Under the pieces are notes generated by a model that searched no databases, had not been told where the DNA came from, and saw only the letters and a program-made list of their open reading frames with translations. 64,000 nt of DNA from Polychytrium aggregatum (lineage: Eukaryota; Chytridiomycota; Chytridiomycetes; Polychytriales): positions 310,001 through 374,000 of the forward strand of contig NW_026516219.1 in assembly GCF_025602895.1 (NCBI RefSeq), read 5' to 3'. The stretch's first letter is position 1, and each line of letters begins with the position of its first letter. A program made the position numbers and the translations under genes. Below, in pieces: positions 33,667-44,617 of this stretch.

Positions 33667-35649
33667 GGTGGGAAGGAACTGAGGGGGAAGGAGCACAGCA
33701 GCAGAAACGGCAGCCAGCAGAGATGGTTGCAAAGACAAGCGCTTTCAGATTAAGGCTTGGACGAGCGAGAAGACCAGGGCCAGCAGATGGCGATATTCTC
33801 GAGGCAGAGACAGGGCAAGGGCTGAAGACTCGTTCGATTCGGCAGCCGTCCAGAGAGGCGGGAAGCGCGAGGAGCGAGATAGATAAATAAATAAGCGTCG
33901 CGGGAGATGCGGGCCGGGAAAGCAGAAGGCGACCAAGGGCAAGGCCGAGCGACCAGCAGGATGATATATCGGCCACGAGCCGGACGGATGGAGAGCCGGC
34001 AAGAGGCGCCAGGGTGGATGCGGCGAGAAGAGAAGCGCGGCGCGGCGAGACGGTCCCCGAGCAGCGCAAGAGAGAGCAACAAAGAGCGGCGACAGTCTTA
34101 TTATTTTTCTGATTTTTTTTTTCTCTCTGGCGGACGAGAGCGGCGAGAGCGGCCGCGCAGTGGGGCTTGCTGTTGCGGATGTGGTTGTGGCGGTTGTGGT
34201 GGTTGCTGTGTGGTGGTGGTTACTGTGTGGTGGCGGTTACTGTGTGGTGGTGGTTGCTATGGTGATCGCAGACCGTGGCAGAAGCATCGATAGCAGCATC
34301 GATAGCAGCATCGATCGCTCTATCGATCGCTCTATCGATATCGACAGCAGCCGCTGGTGTGTCCGCGGCCGGAATTGTCGCAATCGCCCGCGGTGTCGGC
34401 GCTGCTGGTGGCGAGATGCCCGAGTGGAGCAATCGACTCTCATCCACCACCACGTCTCCCGCAAGCGCCCTCTCTGTCCCTTGCAGGCGGGGGAGCTACA
34501 CCCTTGCCTGACGCAAGCCTCGCGCTGCACAGGTCGATGGTGCGGGGGGGGAGGGCAAATGGAGCTGCACAGCAGAGCAGACACCCGGCGGCATGCACCA
34601 GGCAGGACAAGCCAGAACATGCCAGGACCACCCAGGTCAAGACGACCCAGGTCAAGACAAGACGCATAGAGCCTGGTGGGACGCACCGCACCATGATGGG
34701 CATATCGCGCCGGAAGAGCTCTCCCGCGACAGACATGGGCTGCGGCAAAGTGTCCTGCCGGCTGGCACAAAGGCCGGGAGACAGCCAGCGGCGCGGCCCT
34801 GCCGTGCGACGGAGGCGTGTGTACACCACGCGTCGCGCGTCTGTGGCGGTGCGCTGTGCGCGCCGGTGCAGTGTCTGTTGGCGTTCCAGGAATCAACAGG
34901 AAACAATAGGAATCAATAGGAAGCAATAGGAATCAATAGGAAGCAATGGGAAGCAATGGGAATCAATGACCGGCTGCGACTGTTTCTCCAGCAACATCCA
35001 CCAGCAACATCCACCAGCAACATCCACCACCACTCGGGCTGCACCCGCCCATGTGCCGATCCATGACTCAGTCCAAATGCGTCGCACGCCATTCCCGCAC
35101 GCCGCTGAGTCAATCCCGTTCGCCGCCGTCCTCTGCTGTGCGTGCCACCGACCTCGCACAGGCCTGACCCTTCCTCAGCACCATCCGTCGCCGTCGCCGT
35201 CGTCGCATGACGGAGGGTCCTTGCGCGTCTCGCTGCCGCCATGCCCCGTCCTCCACCACCGCGAGCTCATGCAGCCGGTCCCATGGTCATCTCTGTCAAT
35301 GGATCCGCCAGCGCTTCCTTTCCGTCACATCCCAGTCGCCATCCGGCTTGCTACCTTCTCGGGCTGCGCCTCGCATGGCTTTCGAACCATCGGCCAGAAT
35401 CAAAGGAGCCTCCCCCCTCGCCGGTGCCCCCTGCTCCTGAGATGGCGCATTCGGACAGCGGCAAGGGCGCTCGAAGAACGGTCGACCGAGAACGGCAGCG
35501 TCGCACCACAGCATCACCAAGAATGGAGCTGGCTGCAAGTTCAAAATACTCCAGCGCATTCTTGGACGAGGTCTGCAATTTCTTCACGTGTTGCTGCAGG
35601 GGTGGCAGGCCAAACAACATGGGTGGTTTCTGCATCGGCCACCGCGTCT
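33667..35649. other. intergenic region upstream of the modular membrane gene, with minisatellites
   Basis: On the minus strand no ATG occurs from 33667 to beyond 34080, so the leftward gene has either a long ATG-free leader or a non-ATG start. AT-rich blocks (ATAAATAAATAAG near 33883-33896, TTATTATTTTTC near 34098) could be core-promoter elements. Repeats: GATAGCAGCATC (34287-34320), GTCAAGACGACCCAG (34637-34660), a 10-bp GGAATCAATA/GGAAGCAATA array (about 34888-34968), and CATCCACCAGCAA (34995-35030). No gene recognised. Confidence 0.5.
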
Positions 35650-38600
35650 CTATACAACCAAAGTATTCCACTCCTCATCGCTGAACTCGTCATCGACCCG
35701 CTCATCGTCGTCATCACGTCCGTCGTTGTGGCTGTCCAGGTCGGCGTCTGTAAACGACCTGGCCTTCTTGGAGGATGCACCGCCGTCGCTCATCGCCCCG
35801 GACTCGGTCTCGCTTTCCGAGGAACCTTGGCGGCTCGAGGCTTGGGCTTCGGCTCCGCTGGACACACCCGCCTGTTGCGGATCCAGATCCGCAAACGGAT
35901 CCACCGCCGCCATGGCAGGAGCTGCGAGGTCCAGGCTTTGTTCCATCTCGAGCAGATTGAACGGATTGTCGCTCACCGTTTTCTTGTGCCGACCTTGCAT
36001 CTGCTTGTACAGCGCGACGCCCGGCAACTCCGAGCTGCCGGTGTGCTGAGCCGTCCTGGGATCATTCAGAGCCTCGTCGCCGTGGAGCCCGCCGAGCCGG
36101 ATCTCGCCTTCAAGCGTGACCCAACAGCACTTGACGTCGCGCACCCAGTTGTTCTCGACAAACTTTTGCTTGACGGCGACGAGTCGATCGATGAGGATCT
36201 CTTCCACCGCCTCGGAGGTCAGCCGCGTCGTCTGCGACCCCAGCATCAGAACGCAGTCGTCGTCCGAGATCCACTTGATCGACAGCACAATGTCGGACCC
36301 AAATATGGGCTCCAGCAGGATCTTGACGTCGCGCGAGTCCATGCCAAACTGCAGCCCTTCGAGGTACAGCGCGTTCATGCTGACCTGTCGGGTGTTCACG
36401 ACCTCCAACGGCTTCAGCGCATTCGTCGACGCCGCCGCTGCTTGGGCGCCAACAGTACCAGGTCGGTAGCTCACCGCCGCCGTCGAGAGCAGCGGGGCTG
36501 GGACCGCCGGCATGCGGTTGGCCTGCTTGCGGACAATCACCGAGCCGACTCCGCGCTCCGCATCGACAATCTCGGGCGACAGGGAGTAGAATGACGCCAG
36601 CTCGTAGAGAAAGTTCATGGCCGTGCGTTTGCCGTGAGGAAAGTGCAGCATGCGTTTGGATTCGTCGCGGACAAAGGCCTCGAGCTGCGACTCGATGCCC
36701 TTGACCCACGTCATGTTGCCCTTGGCAAACTTGAGCAGCGTCTCCGTAAACTCGGTACCGGTGTCGTGTCCTTCGATCGTGATCCGCGAGGTGGGCGTGA
36801 TCTCCAGGGCCGCCGCCAGGCGACGGTTGCGCTCCAGCAGCGCACATGAATCGTCGCAGAGCAGCGTTTGTGGCGCCTGGCCGAGAGTGTGCTTGCTGCC
36901 CCCGCACACAACCTGGGAAATCCGGTTGCCGCACTTGCACGACTGTGCAATCTTGAACAGACAAGGTCGGTCCTCGAGACACTCCTTAGAGCCATGGCAG
37001 TTGAATCCGCATCTGCATATACAGCGAGCCGCGATGGTGAGCACGGAGTGTCAGAGTTGAGACGCAAAACAAAAGCCCATCGAGTCGCAGAGAACACAGG
37101 TCACGGCATAAATGGCGGCACCACACCATGGGCTGCACAACGACACTCTCTCCCACCCGGAAGCAGCCGCAAGGAGCTCTTCAGCGTCATCCGCGACGAC
37201 TATTCGCCGCCGCCACCCACCAGCACGCCCATACACCCACCAAGCCCGCTACAGCCTCGCAGCTCTCCCAGCAGTCATTTGCTCGTCGTACGCACCTGTG
37301 CCCACACGACGGGCGGATCTTGCCGCACTTGTCGAGACACTTGAAGGCTTCGCCGTCGACGCACGCGCCGCTGTGGCAGAAGCGCCGGCACGTATGACCG
37401 CAGGGCGAAATCACCTTGCCGCATACCTGGCCACACGACGGCACCACTTTACTGGAGCATCGGACGTTGTTCATTTTCTTCTTTCCGCAGGCGCTGGTGG
37501 AATGCAAAGACACGGGATGAGGAATACTGCGCGGCAGGGATGCAGGCCGAAAGCAGCACAGCGCAGGCCGAAGTATACTAAGGTGTGATACACTAGGATG
37601 GGCTATACTGGGTGCAAACCCCTGCGGGCCATAAAGTGGCGCTGGCAGGCTACCTCAACCAGCGACATCGCCTCAATCGGCTTACATACCAGTCTCGCTC
37701 CACAAACAGGACGCACGGCGGACAAGTCTCCGTATCGGGGTGGCAGTTGTGTCGGCTCATGGTCGGATGGCCGCAGGGAAGCGGACGGATGCAAGGATGC
37801 GAGCATTTTGGAGGAGGAGTGTTGCACGGTATCGGCGGGAAGACGACCGTGCGTCCGCAGTGGCATGATAGCTCATCAAACGAGACGCCTTCGAAGCAGT
37901 CGTGGCAGCGGCCGTTGTGTCCACAGGTAAAGGTGCACTGGTGGAGTCCGCACTGAGGGCATAACAGCCGAGCGTGATGGATTCGAAAACAAGACCACGA
38001 AGATAAACGGCGGGTGAATACAGCAGCATTTGGCTTGCACCGACCCAGTCCAGGATGAGAGCCGGCCAGCAGCCGATCTGCTGTATCCATCACCCGAAAG
38101 ACACAAAATGCATCGACCACCAGACCCCCACAAGCGATCGACGGCGATGGACCCTGCCGCCTGCTCCTCCCGACACCCACTGTATCTTTCCGCACGTCTC
38201 AGAGTCACGGCTTTGGACCACGAAGCCCTACCTTGAGGGTCTTGCCGCAGACCTCTTCACAGATATGATGTTCGAGTGGACAGCACCGTGACCCGCACTG
38301 ATGTCGCTTGCAGTGCTTCTTTGCCGTGCAGACACGGCTACAGACCGGGAGCTCAATGTCGCCGTTTGGCAGCTTCTTCAGAGTATTGCACTCAATCACG
38401 AACTCGGTCCGGCCGCAACGGCATGGCAACGACACGCTCTGACCACAGGGCTCACTGAGTGAAGAATGGCCGTGCAAGAATCGAGGGACACATTGGTTAG
38501 TATTGAGTATCTGCGACAGGATCTGAAAGAGTGGCAACGCTCCCCCCCCCCCGAGCTCGCTGATTCTCCCCGTGGGAGAGGGAGCCCAGATCGAAGCAGG

Positions 38601-41097
38601 ATCGGGCTGCGCTTTGCATCGGAGAGGCATCGAGGACTCACCACTCGCCAGCGTGGCATCGGAACCGACAACGGTGCCCGCACGGCAAGACCTTGCCACA
38701 TGTGTTATCGCAGGTTACGACGGGGTCGGCACAGCTGGTGCGGACGACTCCGGTTCGCTTGCAGATCGCCTCGACCGTTTCCGACCCGCACGGGCACCTG
38801 AACAGCACCGACGGATCGAGCGGGCAAACGGAGGAATGTCCGCCGCCATGACAAGGGCGAGGGCAGGTGTGAATCCCGCATGGATACTCGTGATCGCACT
38901 TGGTGTCGCAGCTCCAAGACACGCACGGCGTTCCGCATTTGAGCTGCTTGGTCGATCGGCCGCACAGACACGGGTGGTCGATATTGACGGTGCAGGGGGG
39001 ACACTGGCCCTGGTGGCACTTCCATTCGCAGGTATGTAGGCCACAATTCAGCTCCTTGCCACAGACCTGGAAAGGACACATCGACAGAAGTAGTGGGGAG
39101 AGCAGCGATCAGCGGACAAAATCAGCAGCGAGGACAACTCAATAACAGGATGAGTGCAGGAACGTAGCCACCCAGACGGCGGGTACAAGTACACTCGGCA
39201 GAAAGAACGCTACGAACCTCGCCACAGCTCTTCTCAAATGTCATGTTCAAGATTTCGGTGCATCGAACCACAAAGGAGCTGCGTCCGCAGTAGCAGGACA
39301 CGGGTGGCGCCATGAGTTCGCACGGTTTGCATGGGCCAGGATGGCACGGGAGACTGGACGATGCAGCAAATGAGGGGTCGTGTCGCATGGCCGAGTTGAC
39401 GTTTGCAGCGCAAGAACCATGTGTCCAGATTGAGTTTCATGACGGACATTGGATTGCAGGGTAAAGATGCATCGAGAAATCAGCAAACCGGAGCGAGGGG
39501 AGAATGCTCATGGGTCCGCCGAGCCAGCGGGGCCACGGAACAAATCCAATGGACCGAACCGGACCAGGCGAAACCATACGGACCCGCACAGTCACCAGCC
39601 CACCAGAGCTGCCAGCCACCTACGTGCACTTGTGCGGACATCCTCGCTCGCGGGAGCATGTCTGTCCGCATGAATGCGGTGTGATAAATCGATTGAAGGG
39701 CGGATCCTCGATCTTGCCACAGAAGCACCGATACTCGGAGGGAACCTCGGCAACGACAGACTGGCAGCCGGGACACCGCCAGCCTGGATTGGACGCCGAT
39801 GACGACGACGATGGAGCGGGCTGTTGGGCCGCCTCGTTGCTGGCCGAGGAACGGCTCCATTTTCCGATACACTAAGACGCCAAGCATGTGTGCATGTTAG
39901 TGGAACGAAGTTGGGTTGGGGAGCTGCACACACTTTCAGCATCGTTGTCGATCGAGGAGGGTACAGGATTTGCTCGGCAGGCTCTCGAACCCACTTTCAG
40001 ATGGAAGACGTGGCTGCAGGTGCTGCAAGACCACACTGCGTCCCTCGGTCGGACGTTCTCGTAGCAGATCATGCACTCGTCTGAAATAGAAAAAGGAATC
40101 GAGTAGGCGGGGGAGGGGAAACGACATCAATAGAGTGGCTCGGGAGGCAGTGGGCCGCACGACATGGGAGCGCTTCACACACAGATAGAAAGCACATTGC
40201 CGATCACGATTTGATTCGGAGGAGACTTGACTTACAGTCGCCGTTGGTCAGTCCTCTGGCCAAGCTGCCGAGCTGGTCATCCTCATCGACGATATCGCCG
40301 AGGTTGTGGTGGATCTTTCGCCGTGGGCCACTCGACCGGGCGGATGCGTTGGCCAAGGTCTCTGGGTCGCTGGTCGACGAGACCGCATCTGGCCCATGGA
40401 AGGTGCTTCGTGAAGCAAGCATGGAAGAGCGGGCCGCGGCCACTTGTGGCTGCGGCTGATGCTGATGCTGATGGGGATGAGGATGGTGGTGTGGATGGTG
40501 GTGATGTTGGTGGTCTCGCTGAGGAGTACCAGGAGCAGCCGGTCGGCCCTTTCCCTTTCCACGCGATTGCGGTTTTCGGGATCCTTCCGAGACAGGGGTG
40601 CTCGGGGCCGAGGCTGAGGCTGAGGCCGAGGCCGATGAAGCTGGTTGGGATGCTGAGATACCCTGCGACGATGACGGGGGCTCCGCTCGAGACGGGTTTG
40701 AAGGCCGCGATCGCCGGCTTTGCTTGGAAGGGGTCGATGAAGGGGCATCGCCTGGACGAGGGAACGCCCGCGGCTTGGAGCGAGTGCCGCTCACAGAGGT
40801 ATCAACGGCGATATGGCCTTGCTGCGGAGACTCGGATGCGGGTGCGAGTGCGGGTGCGGGTGCGGGTGCGGGTGCGCTCTCTTGACGGGGGGGATTCGAG
40901 GATGAGGGTTTTGGGTTGGATCGATGTCGGCGTCGCCTGGACGACGAGGCAGAAGGCTCGGCACTGCCGGAGGACGCAGCGGGAGCGACAGAGCCCGGGA
41001 CGAACGGCGAGCTGTTCGGCGAGAGCGTCGACTGCATGACGACAGCAGCAACGGCGGGTGCAGCAGATGCAGGCAAGAGCGCAGTGGAATCAAGCAT
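35650..41097 (-). CDS. NFX1-type zinc-finger protein with RING and R3H domains
   Basis: Homolog of human NFX1 and yeast Fap1: transcription/RNA-binding factor with a ubiquitin-ligase-type RING. Nine exons join in phase: 40236-41097, 39995-40080, 39624-39871, 39218-39353, 38642-39066, 38232-38454, 37690-37952, 37296-37493 and 35650-37012 (1,267 residues). The first 287 residues are low-complexity (Ser/Pro/Ala, with a His/Pro/Gln tract). A PHD/RING-like finger (YECMICYENV to WRCPGC) leads into NF-X1 repeats of the form CGxHxCxxxCHxGxCxPC (for example LPCHPGPCKPC, LHTCEWKCHQGQCPPC, CGHTCRRFCHSGAC). An R3H domain lies at about 912-975 (LEAFVRDESKRMLHFPHGKRTAMNF region), and the tail is acidic. 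No finger is visibly broken. A start 36 codons earlier (in-frame Met near 41205) is possible. Confidence 0.94.
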
Positions 41098-41399
41098 GGT
41101 TGTCGGTGGGGATCTTTTGGGTAGTCGCCGGCAGTCAAATACCCCCGTGCGTGAGTGGCCAAGCCGCGATTTGCGACTGCGGCGTGCGGCTTTTGCCATC
41201 GTCATCGGCTGCTGGGCCATCGGCGGATCCAGACAAGGCAGAGAGCGGCCTGCGGCTCCAGCGGGAACATGGCAGGCCTTGATTGCAGCGGCATTGCGGC
41301 GTCTGCCGAGAGCGATATCAAGCGACAGCGTCCTCCAGCTCCTGCCGATAAGCTGGAGAGAAACGATGTGCGGAGCACCACGCAGGAGCCCACGATTGG

Positions 41400-41575
41400 T
41401 ACTGAGCCGTGCGAGTGGCAGAACACACCGCACCACACTCCCGCATCGCAGTGTCAATGTCAGAGGATCGTCGCCACAGGCGACCGACAGGGTGTATTCG
41501 AGATACTGTTCTCTAGGAAACTGGGATTGCCAACCAAGACGGGGAGCAATCACACGGGTGGAAATCATGCGGCCA
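41400..41575 (+). pseudogene. second Fanzor/TnpB-like C-terminal fragment
   Basis: This plus-strand stretch aligns with the minus-strand remnant near 12000-12126. It carries PHRSVNV where the other copy has PHRDINA, then IVATGDRQGVFE (other copy: IIATGDRPCVFK) and LPTKTG (identical in both). The catalytic Asp of RuvC motif III is replaced by Ser and bases are missing, so the copy is dead. It sits in the gap between the NFX1 start and the OXA1 stop. Confidence 0.6.
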
Positions 41576-41628
41576 ACGAATGACCGGACTTGAGGTCAGG
41601 AATCGCTGCAGCATCCGTTCCTTCTGCT

Positions 41629-43115
41629 TTAGCTGCGCTTTCGGGGCTGTGCGGCCTGCGACGAAGCTTTGATGCGCTTGGCAGCCTCGATGTTCTTTTG
41701 CTGGGCCTTGGCCGACTGGAGGAGCTTTACAGAGCCGAGGGTGCTCAGACTCCCCGAGGTTGTGGTTGAGGAACTTGCCGGGCGGGTGATGGGAGGAATG
41801 TTGAGCACGGCACGGATAGCATTGTTCTGAAGCACCAGGGTCTGGATGATCGTGAGGACGCTGGAGGTGACCCAGTAAATGAAGATGCCCTGAGTAGACG
41901 GAGAGTGGCGTTGGTTGGTGAACGAGGTACAGAGCAGCAGCAGTGGGCAGTGCGCCAGACGGCAAACATCGCATCGCAAAGACTGCCGGACAGGCATAGT
42001 AATAGAGCATATTCGCAGCGGCTTGCAAAGAGAACGCAGTGCTCGGGCAGGTGTGCAACCACATACCATGGGAAAGCTCTTGGTGACGCCATAGGCCAGC
42101 AGCGACACGACAGAGATACCGATGATGAGCGGGGTCGAGACGGGCGTGGCGCCGGTCGCCGAGGCAGCCTGTGGATAGCGATCGCAGATCATAGATGGTC
42201 AGCACAGCGAGCCAAAGCGCCATGGCAGATACGACCCGCGAACATCAGAGCCAGCGCCATCGACAGACAAGACTTACGCCAAAGCTAGTGATGATACCCG
42301 CAGTAGCCAGCATGGGCAGTATCTGAGTCGGATCCTCAACAGTCAGATCGGTAAACCAGTAGGCGCCGCCGGTGCGGAAGCTGGGGACCGGCAGATTGCA
42401 CATGTCGCGAATGCCAAGGAAAAACGAGATGAAGACGGGCACTTGGGCAAGACCCAGGAGCGACGTCAGCGGGTTGATGCCGTGGTCCTTGTAGATCTTT
42501 TGCAGCCTGCGAGTGGCCTCCATCTGCTTGGCCATGTTCTTGTCGGCGCGGGCCTCTGTGATCTCGGCGTTGACTGGGTCGGTCAGATGCTTGATGTTTT
42601 GCATGCGTGCCGCGAAGCGCTGGGTTTTGACGACCAGCGGGAAGAAGGCTACTCGGATAGCGACCGTGGCGCAGATGATCGAGGCATACCAGGGCATACC
42701 CGTTGTGACAGCGATGGCCTCGATGCCGGACTGGACGAGGCCGGGGGGAAACAGGCTACTGAGGCCTAGCTCCTTGAGATACCCAATGTAGATGGGTGCG
42801 TTCTCGGCCACGGCTGCGACAGTCTCGGAAGCAGTAGCAGCAGAGGTCACCTCGGACGTAGCAGGTGCTTCGCCGGCGAGCAAGTCGAGATCCACCGGCG
42901 GCGGCGGCGCCGCATCGGCAATGATGCCCTCGAACTTGGGTGTTGATGTGAGTTCCTCGACATCTACCGGTGCAGCGGCCTTGGCTGGCGCGGGGCTGGA
43001 GCCGAATCCGAAAAACGTCCGGTGTTGTTGAAATGTGAACGTCGCCGGGCCAGCGAAGGCAAACTGGCGAGGACGGACGACAGCGGCAATCGTGCGCGAG
43101 GGGGTGTGCGCAAAT
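41629..43115 (-). CDS. OXA1: OXA1/YidC mitochondrial membrane insertase (first exon not located)
   Basis: Inserts mitochondrially made and conservatively sorted proteins into the inner membrane. Exons 42278-43115, 42067-42168 and 41629-41889 join in phase. The first visible exon opens after a CAG acceptor with a presequence (RTIAAVVRPRQFAFAG and HRTFFGFG), and an in-frame stop lies just upstream, so the ATG must be in an exon further right that I could not fix. Family marks: MPWYASIICATVAIRVAFFPLVVK in span 1, the matrix loop NAEITEARADKNMAKQMEATRR, the TSLLGLAQVPVFISFFLGIR span, then WFTDLTVEDPTQILPML and three more hydrophobic segments. A basic, Ala/Gln-rich tail (AAKRIKASSQAAQPRKR) fits the ribosome-binding C-terminus of Oxa1. 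All five spans are present. Confidence 0.9.
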
Positions 43116-43979
43116 CTGGATATGCCCAGTCAAGGACAGTCCGATGAGCAGCCGCATCGGATCAAAAGCACATCAGCCGCGTCGCATTTCATGGGTACGA
43201 TTCATGGGTTGCAATTCATGGGTTGCAATTCATGGGTTCCAGGAAGAGACATGTGTCGGAAGCGTCGAGTCGGCCGTATTGGATCGATTGGACGGAAACG
43301 GGACGCCAGTGGTTGACGTCAAACCACAGCATCGCGCCATGAATCCAACAGATGCGACAGATCGACAGGTGGAGAGTGATGTTGACGAAGAATGTGCCGT
43401 CGCATTGAAAGAAATTTGGCAGAGTCGAGCGATCGGTGGTCGAGACGAAGATCGCCCCCCCCCATTGAGCCGACCGGTTGGAGACGGAATAGCAAACGAG
43501 AAGACATGATGGAATCATGGGGGTGAGGAACATGCAGCGAGCACAGCCAGCACAGATACCGTGGGATACACCAATCTGGCCATGGCTCCCTGTGTGTGCC
43601 GCTGGCAAGCTTGAGCGCATACATGCGTCAGATGCTTTGGTCGCCATCGAGATCGCCGACGAAAGAGCGGGCTGCATCGACGACCAGGGCTCTGTCGGCG
43701 GCTGAGCGATGCAAGTGCCATGGCTGCCTGTGGCCTCTCAAAGTCATTGCCAAGATCGCTCGGTCGCGGCAGCGGTACATACCCGGTGACGATCCGCGGG
43801 GATAGCCGCAGGCCCAAGGGCCGAGCAGCAGCAGCAGCAGCAGCAGCAGCCATGGGTGGTTGTTCAGGGGCACTTGCTGCACGGCGACGGCGATCGCAGG
43901 TCTTGGGCGTGCGCAACATGGCCCGCATATCCCTCCCGACGACGCAAACGCAAAACCGCTGCGCAATGCTGCGCGCGGC
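43116..43979. other. intergenic region upstream of OXA1
   Basis: It should contain the OXA1 first exon and promoter. Three copies of a 14-bp unit (ATTCATGGGTTGCA) lie at 43199-43240, and a CAG trinucleotide run at about 43826-43851. An open frame on the minus strand (43515-44198) is Ala/Arg-rich without family features and is not called. Confidence 0.4.
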
Positions 43980-44279
43980 TGCTCTGGCTGCGCACTTCAT
44001 TAGCCGCGCCCAATCAGCCGCAGCGGCCGAGCTAATTCGCCCATTGGCCGCGGCAGCGCGCACGTGTGTGCAACAAGCCCCTGTGCGACCGCCTCCGATC
44101 ACACTTTTCTTCCTCCCACATCCCACGTGATGCTGGCGAGGGCCGACGCCGTGGGTATAAATTGCGGGCCTCGGCCGCATCCCTCTCTTTTTCCCCATCG
44201 ACCAACTCTAAAGGATCATATTTATAGTTAGTCGTCTAGTCTTCGTTTTCCAAACGAGACACACACATCACCGTAGAAG
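43980..44279 (+). promoter_or_regulatory. well-formed core promoter with CCAAT, E-box and TATA elements
   Basis: In order: CCAAT at 44009-44013 (CGCCCAATCAGC), an inverted CCAAT (ATTGG) at 44043-44047, CACGTG at 44124-44129, TATAAAT at 44156-44162, a pyrimidine tract CCCTCTCTTTTTCCCC at about 44180-44195, an A/T-rich leader, and ATG at 44280. Spacing fits a strong RNA polymerase II promoter pointing right. Confidence 0.55.
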
Positions 44280-44363
44280 ATGAGCCGTTACGCCACCATC
44301 ATAGCGGGAAGTGCGAAGTTTCAGTGTCTGGTCTCTTCTCTGAAGGACCCCTGCTTCGGTTGA
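44280..44363 (+). CDS. possible 27-residue small protein or orphan first exon
   Basis: The first ATG after the promoter opens a 27-codon frame (MSRYATIIAGSAKF...) ending at TGA 44361-44363. No family is recognised. It could be a small protein, the 5' end of a gene whose remainder is lost, the leader of a non-coding RNA, or chance. The strong promoter context is the only support. Confidence 0.25.
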   Translation: MSRYATIIAGSAKFQCLVSSLKDPCFG

Positions 44364-44617
44364 AGACTGCTCTCGTTCCTGCATCCACAGGACGAGAACG
44401 ATGGTTGGCGTGGTCTGATACGGTCGACTGTGTGTGTTCTCGGCTGCTGCCTGGTCGCTGTGGATTGAGTACGAGCAGGTTGTCCTCGTCCAACCAGCAT
44501 CGCTGATGCGCTCGCATGATGCACAAAATGGGGATGGGTGTATTCGCCATGACAGGAAACAAATTGCATGTGGACAGACAATAAGGCGGGTGTGAAGGGT
44601 CAGAAGTAGTAGGGGCG

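Noticed and set aside
34160-34270. GGTGGTGGTT/TGTGGTGGC repeats read as a Val/Trp-rich peptide
   Set aside because: A simple GTGG-type repeat open in several frames; no start context or conservation visible.
34966-36594. A 542-codon plus-strand frame
   Set aside because: It lies opposite the NFX1-type gene's last exon, which has an R3H domain and in-phase splicing; the plus frame has no recognisable features.
43515-44198. A 227-codon minus-strand frame rich in Ala and Arg
   Set aside because: It crosses a CAG repeat and runs through the plus-strand promoter; no domain, no splice support.
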